Shown: positions 36,881 through 45,831, counted from the first letter of the stretch. The stretch is 52,254 bases of DNA from Deltaproteobacteria bacterium (GCA_006226755.1 SBGE01000059.1:1-52254); one strand, 5' to 3'. Translations and numbers: made by a program. Notes: a model not told the origin generated them from the letters alone.

Positions 36881-37060
36881 TTACTGTTGTGTAGCATTAC
36901 CAGTGTTAGAAGTGCTCGTAGATGCATCATTAACAACTACTGGTTGAGCAGATCTTGAACTCTGGTCAGAATGAACACACTCAGTCGATGTATTTTCACC
37001 TGTTGCAAAAGTTGTATTTGCAATCATAAGTGTGAATACAATCAAAATAAGCTTTTTCAT
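36881..37060 (-). CDS. Small secreted single-cysteine peptide 2
   Basis: A 59-residue precursor found by direct translation. Residues 1-19 are a signal peptide (KKLILIVFTLMIANTTFA) with cleavage site TFA. The mature part of about 40 residues carries one Cys in GENTSTECVHSDQ, then SSRS, and a Thr/Ser/Asn/Gln tail ending NATQQ. It lines up with peptide 1 at STEC, SRS and the QQ end. The ribosome site GGAGG lies before the ATG, and a sigma-54 promoter lies 39 bases upstream of the ATG. It is followed by a strong terminator, so it is transcribed alone. The function is unknown. Confidence 0.75.
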   Translation of the reverse strand: MKKLILIVFTLMIANTTFATGENTSTECVHSDQSSRSAQPVVVNDASTSTSNTGNATQQ

Positions 37061-37097
37061 AACTACCTCCGGGCATTAACTCTTTGCCTAGAATAGT

Positions 37098-37113
37098 TGC
37101 AGAAAGCATGCCA
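37098..37113 (-). promoter_or_regulatory. Sigma-54 (-24/-12) promoter for peptide 2
   Basis: The minus strand reads TGGCATGCTTTCTGCA, a close match to TGGCAYG-N4-YTGCA with GG and GC ten bases apart. The -12 GC lies 39 bases upstream of the ATG, almost the same distance as for peptide 1. Confidence 0.75.
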
Positions 37114-37190
37114 CTTTTCTCACTCAAATTTTCAGGGATTTATACAAGCTGAGGTGTTAATTTTTTAGACAGTATTTAAGAGAGTGAACA

Positions 37191-37218
37191 AAAAAAGGCA
37201 TGCCCGAAAGCATGCCTT
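37191..37218 (-). terminator. Terminator of peptide 3
   Basis: AAGGCATGC and GCATGCCTT pair around CCGAAA. On the minus strand the hairpin is followed by a T-run (TTTTTTTGTTC). It lies 35 bases after the peptide 3 stop codon. Confidence 0.85.
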
Positions 37219-37252
37219 CATTATTAAGAAAAATTTTAACTAACTAATTATA

Positions 37253-37435
37253 TTATTCGTTTGTAACGTTACCACCGTTATTACCAGTAGTACCAGTTGT
37301 CGATCCAGCAGGAGCGCTTGTATCAACCCTTGTTCCATCTACATCAGCACAGTCCGTTGGAGACTCGTCAATTGCAAATACATTCAAACTTCCCACAACT
37401 AGCGTCATAACCATTAATAGCTTCAAAGTTTTCAT
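37253..37435 (-). CDS. Small secreted single-cysteine peptide 3
   Basis: A 60-residue precursor. Residues 1-21 are a signal peptide (KTLKLLMVMTLVVGSLNVFA) with cleavage site VFA. The mature part of about 39 residues has a single Cys in DESPTDCADVDGTR, then a Ser/Thr/Gly/Asn-rich tail ending NVTNE. It shares the layout and Cys position of peptides 1 and 2 but is more diverged. The ATG at 37435 has GGGAG six bases before it. No sigma-54 site was found; a TATAAT box lies about 40 bases upstream (near 37479-37484). It follows the YD-repeat gene on the same strand. Confidence 0.7.
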   Translation of the reverse strand: MKTLKLLMVMTLVVGSLNVFAIDESPTDCADVDGTRVDTSAPAGSTTGTTGNNGGNVTNE

Positions 37436-37557
37436 CTTTATCTCCCTCACTCTTAATCTAGTGTTCGTAAACCTATTATATCTCTCTTTACGGCAATTCC
37501 TAAAAAACGTTCAACTGCCTGTAAACACGTGGAGGCCTACGCCTCCAAAAGTGGTCA

Positions 37558-39186
37558 TTACATGTTCAGGTTAACACCTGCTGGCTTAACAATACTTAGT
37601 AGACTCTGGAACGCCTGGGTCACTTGAAGTGCCATCTTATGTCCAGACTTAGATTCTACTTTCTTGATCTCACCATAGTTGTCGTAAGCTACGTTGATCT
37701 TACCAACTTCACCCATAGCGATCTCAACAGGCTTTCCAAGAGCGTTGTACTTGAAAGTCAAAGTTCTCTTCTGCTTGGTACCTTTGTCGTAATCTACCAT
37801 TTTAGTGATTCGGCCTTTTCTATCGTAGATCAAAAGAACTGACTTCCCTTTAGCATTAGTAGCTTTTGAGAGGTTTCCTTTTTTGTCGTACTCAAAATTT
37901 GTCCAACCTTTATTGTTCACAACTCTTGTGATCTTGTTGAACTTGTCATGGTACTCAAGCTTAACAAAGTCACCTTTTGTACTTGTCTTAGAAGTCAAAA
38001 GACCTTTCTTGTTGTATTCGAAAGTTGTTACATGATTTCCTCTTGTGATCTTAAGAGGAAGTGAACAACACTCTGAGTAGATTGTCTCAGTCTTGAATCC
38101 ATTGATTTCAGTAAGAATTCTATAAGTGTACTGTGATCCATCAGGACGTGTCTTGATTTCGTACTCATACTTATTCTTAGCTTCTTTTCCATTTGGAGTT
38201 TTCTTAGTAACAACAGTCCAATAATGGAAATCTGGATTCTTTGGATTGGCACCATACTCATAATTTGTAGACTCTTTATTTCTGTCTACGATTTCTGTTA
38301 CGAACTGAGTTTTCTTGTCATAGTTGATGCTTTTTTGTGAACCGTCGGCATAATCAATACCGATCATATTATGTTGTCCATCATAGCTGTATTTAAAGAT
38401 GTTCCCCGCGATGTCTTTAGTCTCGATCAGGTCGTCACCTTTATATCTATAGAAAACCTTCTTGTCGCCAACAGACCAAACTTCTTTGATTTTCCCATCT
38501 GGATACCAAGAGAAGAAAAGTTGCTTAGCTTGAGAGTCTTTGATTGATTTAAGAACTCCACCTTTTTCATAGTCGAAAGAAACTGTATAACCGTTTTTGT
38601 CTTTGATTTTTGTAAGCTTACCGTCTTTATTGAAGTATTCTGTCTTACCGTCGTTATAAACTCTTTTGAAACCTTCTTTCTCTTTGTGAACTTCTTGAAG
38701 TCCTCTCGTATTAGAATAAAGAACTGTTCCAGCTGCCAATTTCGCCTGTACATCAAACTTTCTCGCATAAGCTTGTCTGATCTCAGCATCACCCATAAGT
38801 TTTTTCTTGAGGGTTTCAGCAACTTTGTCTGTAACTGTTGTTTTCTTTCTCATTGCTTCGATGATCTTGTCTGCAGCTGCAGCTGGATCAACGGCTGACT
38901 TAGGTGTAAACCTGGTCAAAGCACCTGAACCGTTCTCATGAACAACAACAGATCCATCAGCAGATACAGTTAGGAATGTTTCGTAATCACTACCCCAACC
39001 AAATCCAAACCAACCTTTCTCAGTCGCTCTAGAGTTATAAGTTCTGACAACTTTCAAATCATGTCCACCACCCGGAACAATAATGTCCGTGTAGGAAATG
39101 TAAAAGTTCCCGTTCTTCAAATTCACCCCAGCAAACAGCGTCGCTGGCAGCAAAAGACTTAGCAAAAACAGTTTTAACAGCTTCAT
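37558..39186 (-). CDS. Secreted YD/RHS-repeat protein without toxin tail
   Basis: A 542-residue protein with a signal peptide (residues 1-19, ending LFAG). It starts with the DUF6531-like NGNFYISYTDIIVPGGGHDLKVVRTYNS and GWFGFGWGSDYETF, then has about fifteen YD-type repeats (KYSYDGQHNMIGIDYADGS, FEYNKKGLLTSKTS, FEYDKKGNLSKATN). A YSECCSLPLKI segment breaks the repeats. It is much shorter than toxin-carrying RHS proteins, lacks the RHS core and any C-terminal toxin or PAAR domain, and stops in GVNLNM. A shell-like or surface adhesin role is plausible. It has its own sigma-28 type promoter. Confidence 0.85.
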   Translation of the reverse strand: MKLLKLFLLSLLLPATLFAGVNLKNGNFYISYTDIIVPGGGHDLKVVRTYNSRATEKGWFGFGWGSDYETFLTVSADGSVVVHENGSGALTRFTPKSAVDPAAAADKIIEAMRKKTTVTDKVAETLKKKLMGDAEIRQAYARKFDVQAKLAAGTVLYSNTRGLQEVHKEKEGFKRVYNDGKTEYFNKDGKLTKIKDKNGYTVSFDYEKGGVLKSIKDSQAKQLFFSWYPDGKIKEVWSVGDKKVFYRYKGDDLIETKDIAGNIFKYSYDGQHNMIGIDYADGSQKSINYDKKTQFVTEIVDRNKESTNYEYGANPKNPDFHYWTVVTKKTPNGKEAKNKYEYEIKTRPDGSQYTYRILTEINGFKTETIYSECCSLPLKITRGNHVTTFEYNKKGLLTSKTSTKGDFVKLEYHDKFNKITRVVNNKGWTNFEYDKKGNLSKATNAKGKSVLLIYDRKGRITKMVDYDKGTKQKRTLTFKYNALGKPVEIAMGEVGKINVAYDNYGEIKKVESKSGHKMALQVTQAFQSLLSIVKPAGVNLNM

Positions 39187-39232
39187 GAGTTCAATCCTTT
39201 TTATACAATCCTAAAGGTTCTCTTGTGTATCC

Positions 39233-39261
39233 TTATCGGCATCTATTTTAACCGACTTTAG
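39233..39261 (-). promoter_or_regulatory. Sigma-28 (FliA-type) promoter for YD protein
   Basis: The minus strand has CTAAAG, 13 bases, then ATGCCGATAAG. The -10 box GCCGATAA is perfect and TAAAG is the -35 core. The -10 lies 47 bases upstream of the gene and between it and tadB, so the YD gene is transcribed from its own start. The tad operon promoter has the same sequence and spacing. Confidence 0.8.
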
Positions 39262-39277
39262 CCCTTAATCTGAAAAA

Positions 39278-40168
39278 TCAGACCTCAATTTTAACGATTT
39301 TAAGGATCACCAATCCCCCTGCAATATCAAGTAGTAAGGCCGCGATAAGGAATGCCCAACCTACAGGAGTGGTAAACATCAACATCATAGATTTTGGATC
39401 TGAGAAGAAATAAATGGTCCCAATGGCAAAAGGCATACAAAAAATTGTGGCACCCTGGAACATCCCTTGAGCTACGTAAGTCTCGATTTTTTGTCGCAAA
39501 CGTATCCTTTCACGGATTACAAACACAATAGTATCAAATACTTCCGCAAGGTTACCCCCGGTCTCCCTGAGGATATTAATGGAAGCAACAAACATGTCGT
39601 TATCTTGAGTGGGCACCCGCTTGGCAAGATTGTCCAAACACTCTTCTAGAGGTACACCAATTTTGTTTTGTTGAAGAATCATGTTGAATTCCTGACTGAC
39701 AGGAGCAGGCATTTCATCAACAACCATGCCAATGGCCTGAGGAACAGACAAACCAGCTCGAATACCGTTGGAGAGAAGCTGGAGAGCATCAACCATTTGC
39801 CCAGAATAAGCATCAACTCGTTTCTTAAACATATAATCAATTACAGGTTTGGGTATTTTGAAACCAGCGAATGAAACCATTAATCCAAGAATAAAACCTA
39901 GTAACCACTTTCCAAAAACACCAAAAATCAAAAATACAATCGCGCCAAAACCGACAGATATGGCCAATAGCAAATAAGTGACATGCTCAGGCTTGACCTC
40001 AATAAACATGAGCTCAAGTTTTTCCATAATGTATGTTCTTGTACCGAGAGTTTGTCTCTCGATCCAGTCAAAGATGCTGTGTGAATATTTAAAACTGAAT
40101 AGAAAAACCATGAAGCCCGTAAGCCCGATGATTCCAGTGTCTCCTAACAGTTTTACAAAAGTATCCAT
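39278..40168 (-). CDS. tadB: Tad pilus platform protein TadB
   Basis: A 296-residue inner-membrane protein of the type II secretion F (T2SF) family. It has an N-terminal helix, a pair of helices near residues 65-105, the cytoplasmic T2SF domain (QMVDALQLLSNGIRAGLSVPQAIGMVVDEMPAP and the Glu/Gly segment RETGGNLAEVFD) and two C-terminal helices. The pair TadB and TadC normally forms the pilus assembly platform; only this single gene is present here. It starts five bases after the TadZ-TadA gene and is the last gene of the operon. Confidence 0.92.
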   Translation of the reverse strand: MDTFVKLLGDTGIIGLTGFMVFLFSFKYSHSIFDWIERQTLGTRTYIMEKLELMFIEVKPEHVTYLLLAISVGFGAIVFLIFGVFGKWLLGFILGLMVSFAGFKIPKPVIDYMFKKRVDAYSGQMVDALQLLSNGIRAGLSVPQAIGMVVDEMPAPVSQEFNMILQQNKIGVPLEECLDNLAKRVPTQDNDMFVASINILRETGGNLAEVFDTIVFVIRERIRLRQKIETYVAQGMFQGATIFCMPFAIGTIYFFSDPKSMMLMFTTPVGWAFLIAALLLDIAGGLVILKIVKIEV

Positions 40169-40173
40169 CTACT

Positions 40174-42381
40174 TTAGCCCGCCTTCTGTCCGCCGCCTTT
40201 CTTCGGATCACCTTTTTTTGGATCACCTTTATCGGCCGCCGGTGCTTCTTCTTTTTTCTTTGGAGGAGGTGCTGCACTTGCGTTTTGAAACAATCCTCTT
40301 GGAATGTTGTAACCTTTCCTCTCGAGAACTTCGATAAACTTTGGAATGAAGCCTGTTGCTTGGTGCTCACCAATAATCTTTCCAGACTTATCAATTCCTT
40401 TTTGAACATAAAGAAAAATATCTTGTAGGGTTACAACGTCCCCTTGCATCCCACCAATTTCAGTAATGTGAGTAAGTCGTCTTGAACCATCGTCAAGACG
40501 GGATTGCTGAATCACCATATGCACAGCATTTGCGATCATTTCTCTAATTGCTTTAGGACTCAATCCTGCACCTGCGTATTGAACCAGGGTTTCAAGACGT
40601 CCAATACACTCTCTTGGATTGTTGGAGTGAACTGTTGTCATGGATCCATCGTGACCAGTACCCATGGCCTGAAGCATGTCCAGGGTTTCACCACCCCTAC
40701 ACTCCCCAACCACAATACGGTCAGGACGCATTCTCAGTGTTTGTTTAACAAGGCATCGAATATCGATTGCACCATCACCTTCTAGTGAAGGTGGACGAGT
40801 TTCAAGACGAACAACGTGATCTTGAGGGAAATCTAGTTCGGCGGAGTCTTCACAGGTAATGATACGTTCATTGGCCTGGATGAAACCTCCAAGAACGTTG
40901 ATCAAAGTTGTCTTACCAGAACCAGTACCACCAGAAACAACTATATTTCTGTGAGCTTCAACGGCAATTCGAAGAAAGTCACCCATGTTTTGTGTAATAG
41001 AACCGAACTTCACCAAATCTTTCCAAGTCAATCTATTCTCTGGGAATTTTCTGATGGTGATCGTACATCCATCTAGAGCACAAGGTGGAATAATGGCGTG
41101 AACCCTGGAACCATCTGAGAGACGAGCATCCACGTAAGGAGTTTTTTCATCAATACGACGTCCAATTGGTGCAACAATTCTTTCAATCACATTTAGAACC
41201 TGACGGTCATCTGTGAAGATAACATCAGATTTTTTAATTTTACCGCCATGTTCGAAAAAGATTTTCTCTGGGCCAACAACCATGATTTCTGAACATTCTT
41301 TATCAGCAAGTAGATCTTCTAGTGGTCCAAGACCTAGAGCTTCGTCTAGAATCTCTTTCACGATTCTATTCATATCATCTCTTGAATTGAGAATACCTTT
41401 CGTATCTTCTTTGCCCAAAAGATCTACGACCAATTTTTTTGTTTGTTCCCTCAAAATAATTTGAGCTTTAGGATCGTTATCATCCTGTTTGGAGAGATCC
41501 ATTTCTTCAACAAGTGATTTGTGAATTCTTCTTTTGAGTGCAACCCAAGCATTTTGCGCTTTCTTCTCTTCAGATCCTCCGGCCTTCGCAGCAGCAGTTT
41601 TCTTGGGATCAGTAGGCTTATTAAGCTTATCCAATGACTTTAAAACGTTCTTTTGAATAATCTTTCTGGCTACCTCAATCACTCCTTTTGCAAAAATAGA
41701 GTTTTTAGCAGCAACCATTGCTGGAACTTTTTTATTGAGAGCTTGAACCAGAGTTTGATCATCTCTTGGTACAGTTGCAAAAACCGGCTTGCCGATAGAC
41801 TTTCCAACGACTTCTGGAGTAACAGGGTGACCTTTTACAGCCTGATTCAATAGAATCTGGATCATGTCTTTTGGAAACATCATTGTCACAAGATCCGAAT
41901 ACATTCGCTTGGTCTGATTAATTGCAAGAATATCTGGCCCCGTAATCATCAAGATCATAGTGGTGTATTCCAATGCTTTTGTGCATAGATCACTTAATTC
42001 ACTTCCTCCATCGATAATCGTTAGAGGATAAATATTAGTAATAGCCTTGAGAGTTTTCCCCAGTGCTTCAGCATTAATCCCCTCACTTGCGTTGGGATCA
42101 TTTGGCATACCAATATACATGACACCCGCGGGGTGTGGTGAAATGAATTGAATAATGGACTTAGGATCAATTGCTCCTGGATACTCAGCTAAATCTTTTA
42201 CCGTTTTTTTCTGCTTAATACCGGTAATGAGGTTTTGATCACCAGAAGCTCTTTGGTCAAAGTCCAGCAAGAGCACTTTTTGTCTGGCCTCTTGAGCATA
42301 GGCGAAGGCAAGGTTGGCTGCAATCTGGGATTTACCCTGACCACCTTTTCCTCCAATAATTGTAATTATATGCCCGGCCAC
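40174..42381 (-). CDS. tadA: TadZ-TadA fusion: MinD-like localisation ATPase joined to pilus motor ATPase
   Basis: A single 735-residue frame joins two proteins that are normally separate. Residues 1-240 are a TadZ/CpaE-type MinD ATPase with a complete deviant Walker A ([12 protein letters not shown]) and [13 protein letters not shown] charged linker follows (about 245-290), then TadA/CpaF (about 290-690) with Walker [17 protein letters not shown] (near residue 490), [37 protein letters not shown] and the Walker B/His box [15 protein letters not shown]. The tail is Pro/Lys-rich ([13 protein letters not shown]). Start is GTG, sharing its first base with the cpaC stop. This would place and drive pilus assembly from one protein. 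Confidence 0.92.
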   Translation of the reverse strand: MAGHIITIIGGKGGQGKSQIAANLAFAYAQEARQKVLLLDFDQRASGDQNLITGIKQKKTVKDLAEYPGAIDPKSIIQFISPHPAGVMYIGMPNDPNASEGINAEALGKTLKAITNIYPLTIIDGGSELSDLCTKALEYTTMILMITGPDILAINQTKRMYSDLVTMMFPKDMIQILLNQAVKGHPVTPEVVGKSIGKPVFATVPRDDQTLVQALNKKVPAMVAAKNSIFAKGVIEVARKIIQKNVLKSLDKLNKPTDPKKTAAAKAGGSEEKKAQNAWVALKRRIHKSLVEEMDLSKQDDNDPKAQIILREQTKKLVVDLLGKEDTKGILNSRDDMNRIVKEILDEALGLGPLEDLLADKECSEIMVVGPEKIFFEHGGKIKKSDVIFTDDRQVLNVIERIVAPIGRRIDEKTPYVDARLSDGSRVHAIIPPCALDGCTITIRKFPENRLTWKDLVKFGSITQNMGDFLRIAVEAHRNIVVSGGTGSGKTTLINVLGGFIQANERIITCEDSAELDFPQDHVVRLETRPPSLEGDGAIDIRCLVKQTLRMRPDRIVVGECRGGETLDMLQAMGTGHDGSMTTVHSNNPRECIGRLETLVQYAGAGLSPKAIREMIANAVHMVIQQSRLDDGSRRLTHITEIGGMQGDVVTLQDIFLYVQKGIDKSGKIIGEHQATGFIPKFIEVLERKGYNIPRGLFQNASAAPPPKKKEEAPAADKGDPKKGDPKKGGGQKAG

Positions 42382-43871
42382 TATCTTGTCCTCTGTCTAA
42401 ATTTCTTTTTAATCTCTTCAGTTCCCTGTGAAGCTGATTCAAGAATTTCCGGAGTTACGAAAATTACAAACTGACTTCTATTGGAAACATAACTTTTCGA
42501 CTTGATGAAAGAGAATAGCGCTTGGCCACCTTCAACTTGATCAACCCCGCCAGGAGGGTTTCTGTCAAAGTCGGTCGCACTTCTGTTAACGACAACCCCA
42601 CCCACGACAGCAGACTCTTTCGACTTAACCACAATATTGGTATTGATTGTATTCGACAGAACTTCTGGAGGTTGTCCAATTGAAGACGAAACTGAAATTC
42701 CCATATTCAAGTCAATCTTTTCTTCTTGAAGAATCTTCGGCTTAACGGTCAATTCAAAGCCTGACTTGGCCTCATCGGCACGAGTAAACTCTCCAGTACC
42801 TAGAGCAAACTTCTTACTTGAGTTTTTCTTAACAACACCTTGAACACCATCTTTTATGACAACCACACCAGATTGAATGACTCTAGCATGTCCAGCACTT
42901 TTGGCTGATGCAAGTTTTGGAAAAAGGTTTCCTATTGTGGCCTGAAGTGTTCCTTCTGACCCAGTGGTAACTCCACCGCCACCTTTACCAATATTAATTG
43001 AACCACCATCTCCACCAAGTGTAGGTGTCCAAGTGAAACCGAAAATTTTGTTGTAATCTCTAGTTAACTCTACAAATTGAGCTGTAATTTTGATCAACTT
43101 TGGAACTGGCTCTGGTTTTGATTTGGCATTTACTTGAACAAAATTCTGAATAATATTTTTTCTAGCGGTTTGGACAGCATCAGTTCTTTGGGCCAAAGTC
43201 TGGATTCTATCTGGAACATAGGCGTTGGCGATAATTTCAGCTCTAAGTTTATCTGGTTCGTTTGTAACAATACCTTCCAACCAAAAAAGATTGTTCACAA
43301 CCCTAACAGTTACATCACGAAGACCGTTCTTTTGAATCTCATCTTGCATTTTCTTTGCAATGATTCTTTGTGTTTGCGGTGAAAGCTCTACTAGTCTGAT
43401 CACATCTGGATACTTGTCCAGAATAACAACAACTTTCCCAATATCGGCCGGAACAACAATTCTCCCACCAACATATACATAATCACCTTTGACACCTATT
43501 TCTAAGCCTTCCACATCACCAAGGAAATCTTTCAACTCCCTTACAACTTTTGATTGATCGCTGGCCGTAACTGTTACGAGGTATCTGGCTTTGATATCTC
43601 CGACTGTGTTTCTTACTGTAACTGAAGTCTTACCAGGCTTCATTCCTTTGAAGGTCAATTCTCTTTTTGAAGGAATAAGCTGATAACTGAGAATAGACTC
43701 GTTACCAATCTGAATTTTTGTTGAAGGGGCGAAGTCAAGTTTTTCAATCGAATCGATACCCAATACAACTTCGATATTTTTTTCTGGTGGATCACCACCA
43801 GCAGCTTGTGCCCATACATTAGCAGTGAACAAGAATGTGACGATCAGTAAAAGATGTTTCAAACTTGTCAC
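42381..43871 (-). CDS. cpaC: Outer-membrane secretin of Tad pilus (CpaC/RcpA)
   Basis: A 496-residue protein forming the pilus pore in the outer membrane. Residues 1-22 are a signal peptide (ending NVWAQA). The N-terminal pilus-assembly domain (NIEVVLGIDSIEKLDFAPS) and a BON-like segment come first. The secretin domain is in the C-terminal half, with IKITAQFVELTRDYNKIFGFTWTP, DEAKSGFELTVKPKILQEEKIDLNM and VVGGVVVNRSATDFDRNPP. The start is GTG, overlapping the cpaB stop as GTGA, with AGGAG upstream. Length is typical. It is followed directly by the TadZ-TadA gene. Confidence 0.95.
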   Translation of the reverse strand: MTSLKHLLLIVTFLFTANVWAQAAGGDPPEKNIEVVLGIDSIEKLDFAPSTKIQIGNESILSYQLIPSKRELTFKGMKPGKTSVTVRNTVGDIKARYLVTVTASDQSKVVRELKDFLGDVEGLEIGVKGDYVYVGGRIVVPADIGKVVVILDKYPDVIRLVELSPQTQRIIAKKMQDEIQKNGLRDVTVRVVNNLFWLEGIVTNEPDKLRAEIIANAYVPDRIQTLAQRTDAVQTARKNIIQNFVQVNAKSKPEPVPKLIKITAQFVELTRDYNKIFGFTWTPTLGGDGGSINIGKGGGGVTTGSEGTLQATIGNLFPKLASAKSAGHARVIQSGVVVIKDGVQGVVKKNSSKKFALGTGEFTRADEAKSGFELTVKPKILQEEKIDLNMGISVSSSIGQPPEVLSNTINTNIVVKSKESAVVGGVVVNRSATDFDRNPPGGVDQVEGGQALFSFIKSKSYVSNRSQFVIFVTPEILESASQGTEEIKKKFRQRTR

Positions 43872-44689
43872 CTGGCTCCTTTTTTAGCGCTGTACTTATC
43901 TGAAAAGAAAGCCTTTGCTTCCGAAGCGTCTTCACCCAAAAGGTCGAAGATTTTTGTAGGCTTGATTCTAACAACCTTATTGTCAGATTTTGCTCTAAGA
44001 GAAAGATAAGGTGGGATACCTGTAAACGTCAGAAGGAAAACTAATTTCTGAACCTGATAAGGGTCGAGTTCCATCGTCACAGTATTGTACTGACTGTAAG
44101 TACTCAAATTCATCTTACGAATAACTGTTGGAGTTTTAACACCAATCAGAGGAATATTATTCGTCATGTTCATCCCGGTAGAAAGAACGTGAACATCTTG
44201 AAGAATGGTCATAACTTTCTGCATGTCTTTTCGTCCGGCAGAGTAATCGATAGCTGCAATGATATCGACCTTGTCTCCAGGCTTGAGAAGCTTAGAAACC
44301 GCTTGCTTCTCTGTGATAGTAATTGCGACGGCCCTCTTACCATTTGAAACGGTGTGAGCAAGACCAGTTCTCATCCCCGGAAATGTAACTCGAGGCTTTG
44401 TTACTTGTTCATCTTTAAGGATTGGAACTGTCGCAATCAAACCATCATCAAGATCCTTCATACTTTTAAAATGTCCGGGGGCTGCAAAGGTTTGCGGAAC
44501 AGACTTAACTGTAACTTTTGAGTCATCAATAAGTTCAAGCTCTTTGATATCAACCTTCGCGACAACGACTGTGACGGGCTTTCCGTATTTTTCGACCAAA
44601 ACATTTTCTCGATCTTCAATGTAGGTATAAACCATAAACATCGCAAAAACGGAGATTATGAGAGCTAATGTAAACGCACGTGTGTTCAT
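43868..44689 (-). CDS. cpaB: Tad pilus assembly protein CpaB/RcpC
   Basis: A 273-residue periplasmic protein with an N-terminal membrane helix (RAFTLALIISVFAMFMVYTYI) and an SAF domain (about residues 40-110) with VVVAKVDIKELELIDDSKVTV and LKDEQVTKPRV. The central RAVAITITEKQAVSKLLKPGDKVDIIAAI is the usual RcpC signature. It helps the secretin form and may bind the cell wall. The ATG at 44689 has the GGAAGG site 5-6 bases before it; the 13-codon upstream extension is not needed. The gene overlaps the secretin start by four bases. Confidence 0.93.
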   Translation of the reverse strand: MNTRAFTLALIISVFAMFMVYTYIEDRENVLVEKYGKPVTVVVAKVDIKELELIDDSKVTVKSVPQTFAAPGHFKSMKDLDDGLIATVPILKDEQVTKPRVTFPGMRTGLAHTVSNGKRAVAITITEKQAVSKLLKPGDKVDIIAAIDYSAGRKDMQKVMTILQDVHVLSTGMNMTNNIPLIGVKTPTVIRKMNLSTYSQYNTVTMELDPYQVQKLVFLLTFTGIPPYLSLRAKSDNKVVRIKPTKIFDLLGEDASEAKAFFSDKYSAKKGAR

Positions 44690-44771
44690 CAATTCCTTCC
44701 ATGGAAAAGTTTGCTTACATTTTATCAAAAATTACGAAGGTTTATGCCGAGAGGCAATATTTACAGCTGTG

Positions 44772-45281
44772 TCAATTCTTGCGATTTACGCAGTCTTCAA
44801 GTTTGTTGAGGGCGCCGTTAAAAGCCAACCAAACTTCTCGGTATTGAGCCCCATCATCAAGCTTGAGTGAATAAGTTTCTCCACACACACCATAAGCGGT
44901 TGCTGGACGAATATAAGAGGTTTGATTTTCTTCCAAATCAGGTTCATCACAGGTTTCATCTTGCTTGATATCACCAAACAAAGCGTTGTATTTGAAACAA
45001 GTAGTATGTGGAAGTCTACTCACAATCTTTTCGGCCCAACCCAAGGCAAAATGTCCGACATCGACCAGACCAGACTCATCTTTCCAACTTTTTAAAATTC
45101 TGGCGTTTGGCAGTCGGGAATTATGTTGATTGAACATATAGAAATAGGCCCTTGTCGCTTTTTGTTGGTTAATTGAAGCATTGATTGAATTTCCTGTTAC
45201 AAGCAAGACTCCACAGAGCACCAACACCAATGGCAAAAATACAATGAATTCAAATAAGGCCTGTCCCTGCTCTGATTTCAT
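44772..45281 (-). CDS. TadE/TadF-like pseudopilin, longest of the set
   Basis: A 169-residue protein with N-terminal EMKSEQGQALFEFIVFLPLVLVLCGVLLV, the class III prepilin pattern (Gly before Gln, then hydrophobic stretch with Glu at +5). The rest is a soluble domain with several cysteines. TadE and TadF are minor pilins that prime pilus assembly. The start is taken at 45281, one base after the previous stop, but ATG 45293 four codons upstream is also possible. It ends 82 bases before the cpaB start. Confidence 0.82.
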   Translation of the reverse strand: MKSEQGQALFEFIVFLPLVLVLCGVLLVTGNSINASINQQKATRAYFYMFNQHNSRLPNARILKSWKDESGLVDVGHFALGWAEKIVSRLPHTTCFKYNALFGDIKQDETCDEPDLEENQTSYIRPATAYGVCGETYSLKLDDGAQYREVWLAFNGALNKLEDCVNRKN

Positions 45282-45282
45282 C

Positions 45283-45831
45283 TCAACACCCATTATCCGA
45301 CAACGTATGATGGGGAGTTCCCCCTGCTCCATCACAAGACGGGGCTCCCAAATCTCTTACAGCTTTGCAAGTTCTCTCAAGGCAAGTTTGCTTGGTTGGC
45401 TCTCTTCCCAAGAAGGCTTCTGAGATCATTTCCATTGGATCCAAACTAGCAAACGGAAAACCAAACGAGAATTTCTCCTGGTACTTCATGATCGCACCGA
45501 CATAAAGTCTGGCGGCCGTATCATCTGAAGGAGGATTGTTAAAAGTTGGATCACCTTGATTATGCTTCATGTATCTTTTGAAAACTTCTTTGGCCCTGGT
45601 GGCGGCCATTGTATCTGTGTTTGTATCACTCGTACTATTTCTATCGTAAACGAGGAATGCTCTCGCTGCTTGAAAAGTTGCATAATGAGTCATGTAACCT
45701 CTGGCAAAATTAAGAGCTATTTTTAAATACACAAACATAAATCCAAACATTAAAACAAAGACAACAATGAACTCAATCGTCGATTGTCCTTCTTCTCGCT
45801 CAATCAATGTTTTCTTCTTTTCACTCATCAT
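45283..45831 (-). CDS. tadE: TadE-like pseudopilin
   Basis: A 182-residue protein. The N-terminus EREEGQSTIEFIVVFVLMFGFMFVYLKIALNFARGYMTHYATFQAARAFL contains the TadE pattern, EGQSTIEF followed by the hydrophobic helix and the typical YATFQAARA. The C-terminal half is Cys-rich (TCLERTCKAV...GAPSC), and the gene ends with LSDNGC. The start ATG overlaps the stop of the preceding pilin gene (ATGA), and its stop is one base from the next start. Four pilin-type genes lie in a row here. Confidence 0.88.
   Translation of the reverse strand: MMSEKKKTLIEREEGQSTIEFIVVFVLMFGFMFVYLKIALNFARGYMTHYATFQAARAFLVYDRNSTSDTNTDTMAATRAKEVFKRYMKHNQGDPTFNNPPSDDTAARLYVGAIMKYQEKFSFGFPFASLDPMEMISEAFLGREPTKQTCLERTCKAVRDLGAPSCDGAGGTPHHTLSDNGC

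Noticed and set aside
37531-37546. Hairpin GGAGGC-CTAC-GCCTCC after the YD gene
   Set aside because: A real inverted repeat, but no T-run follows on the minus strand, so a terminator could not be supported.
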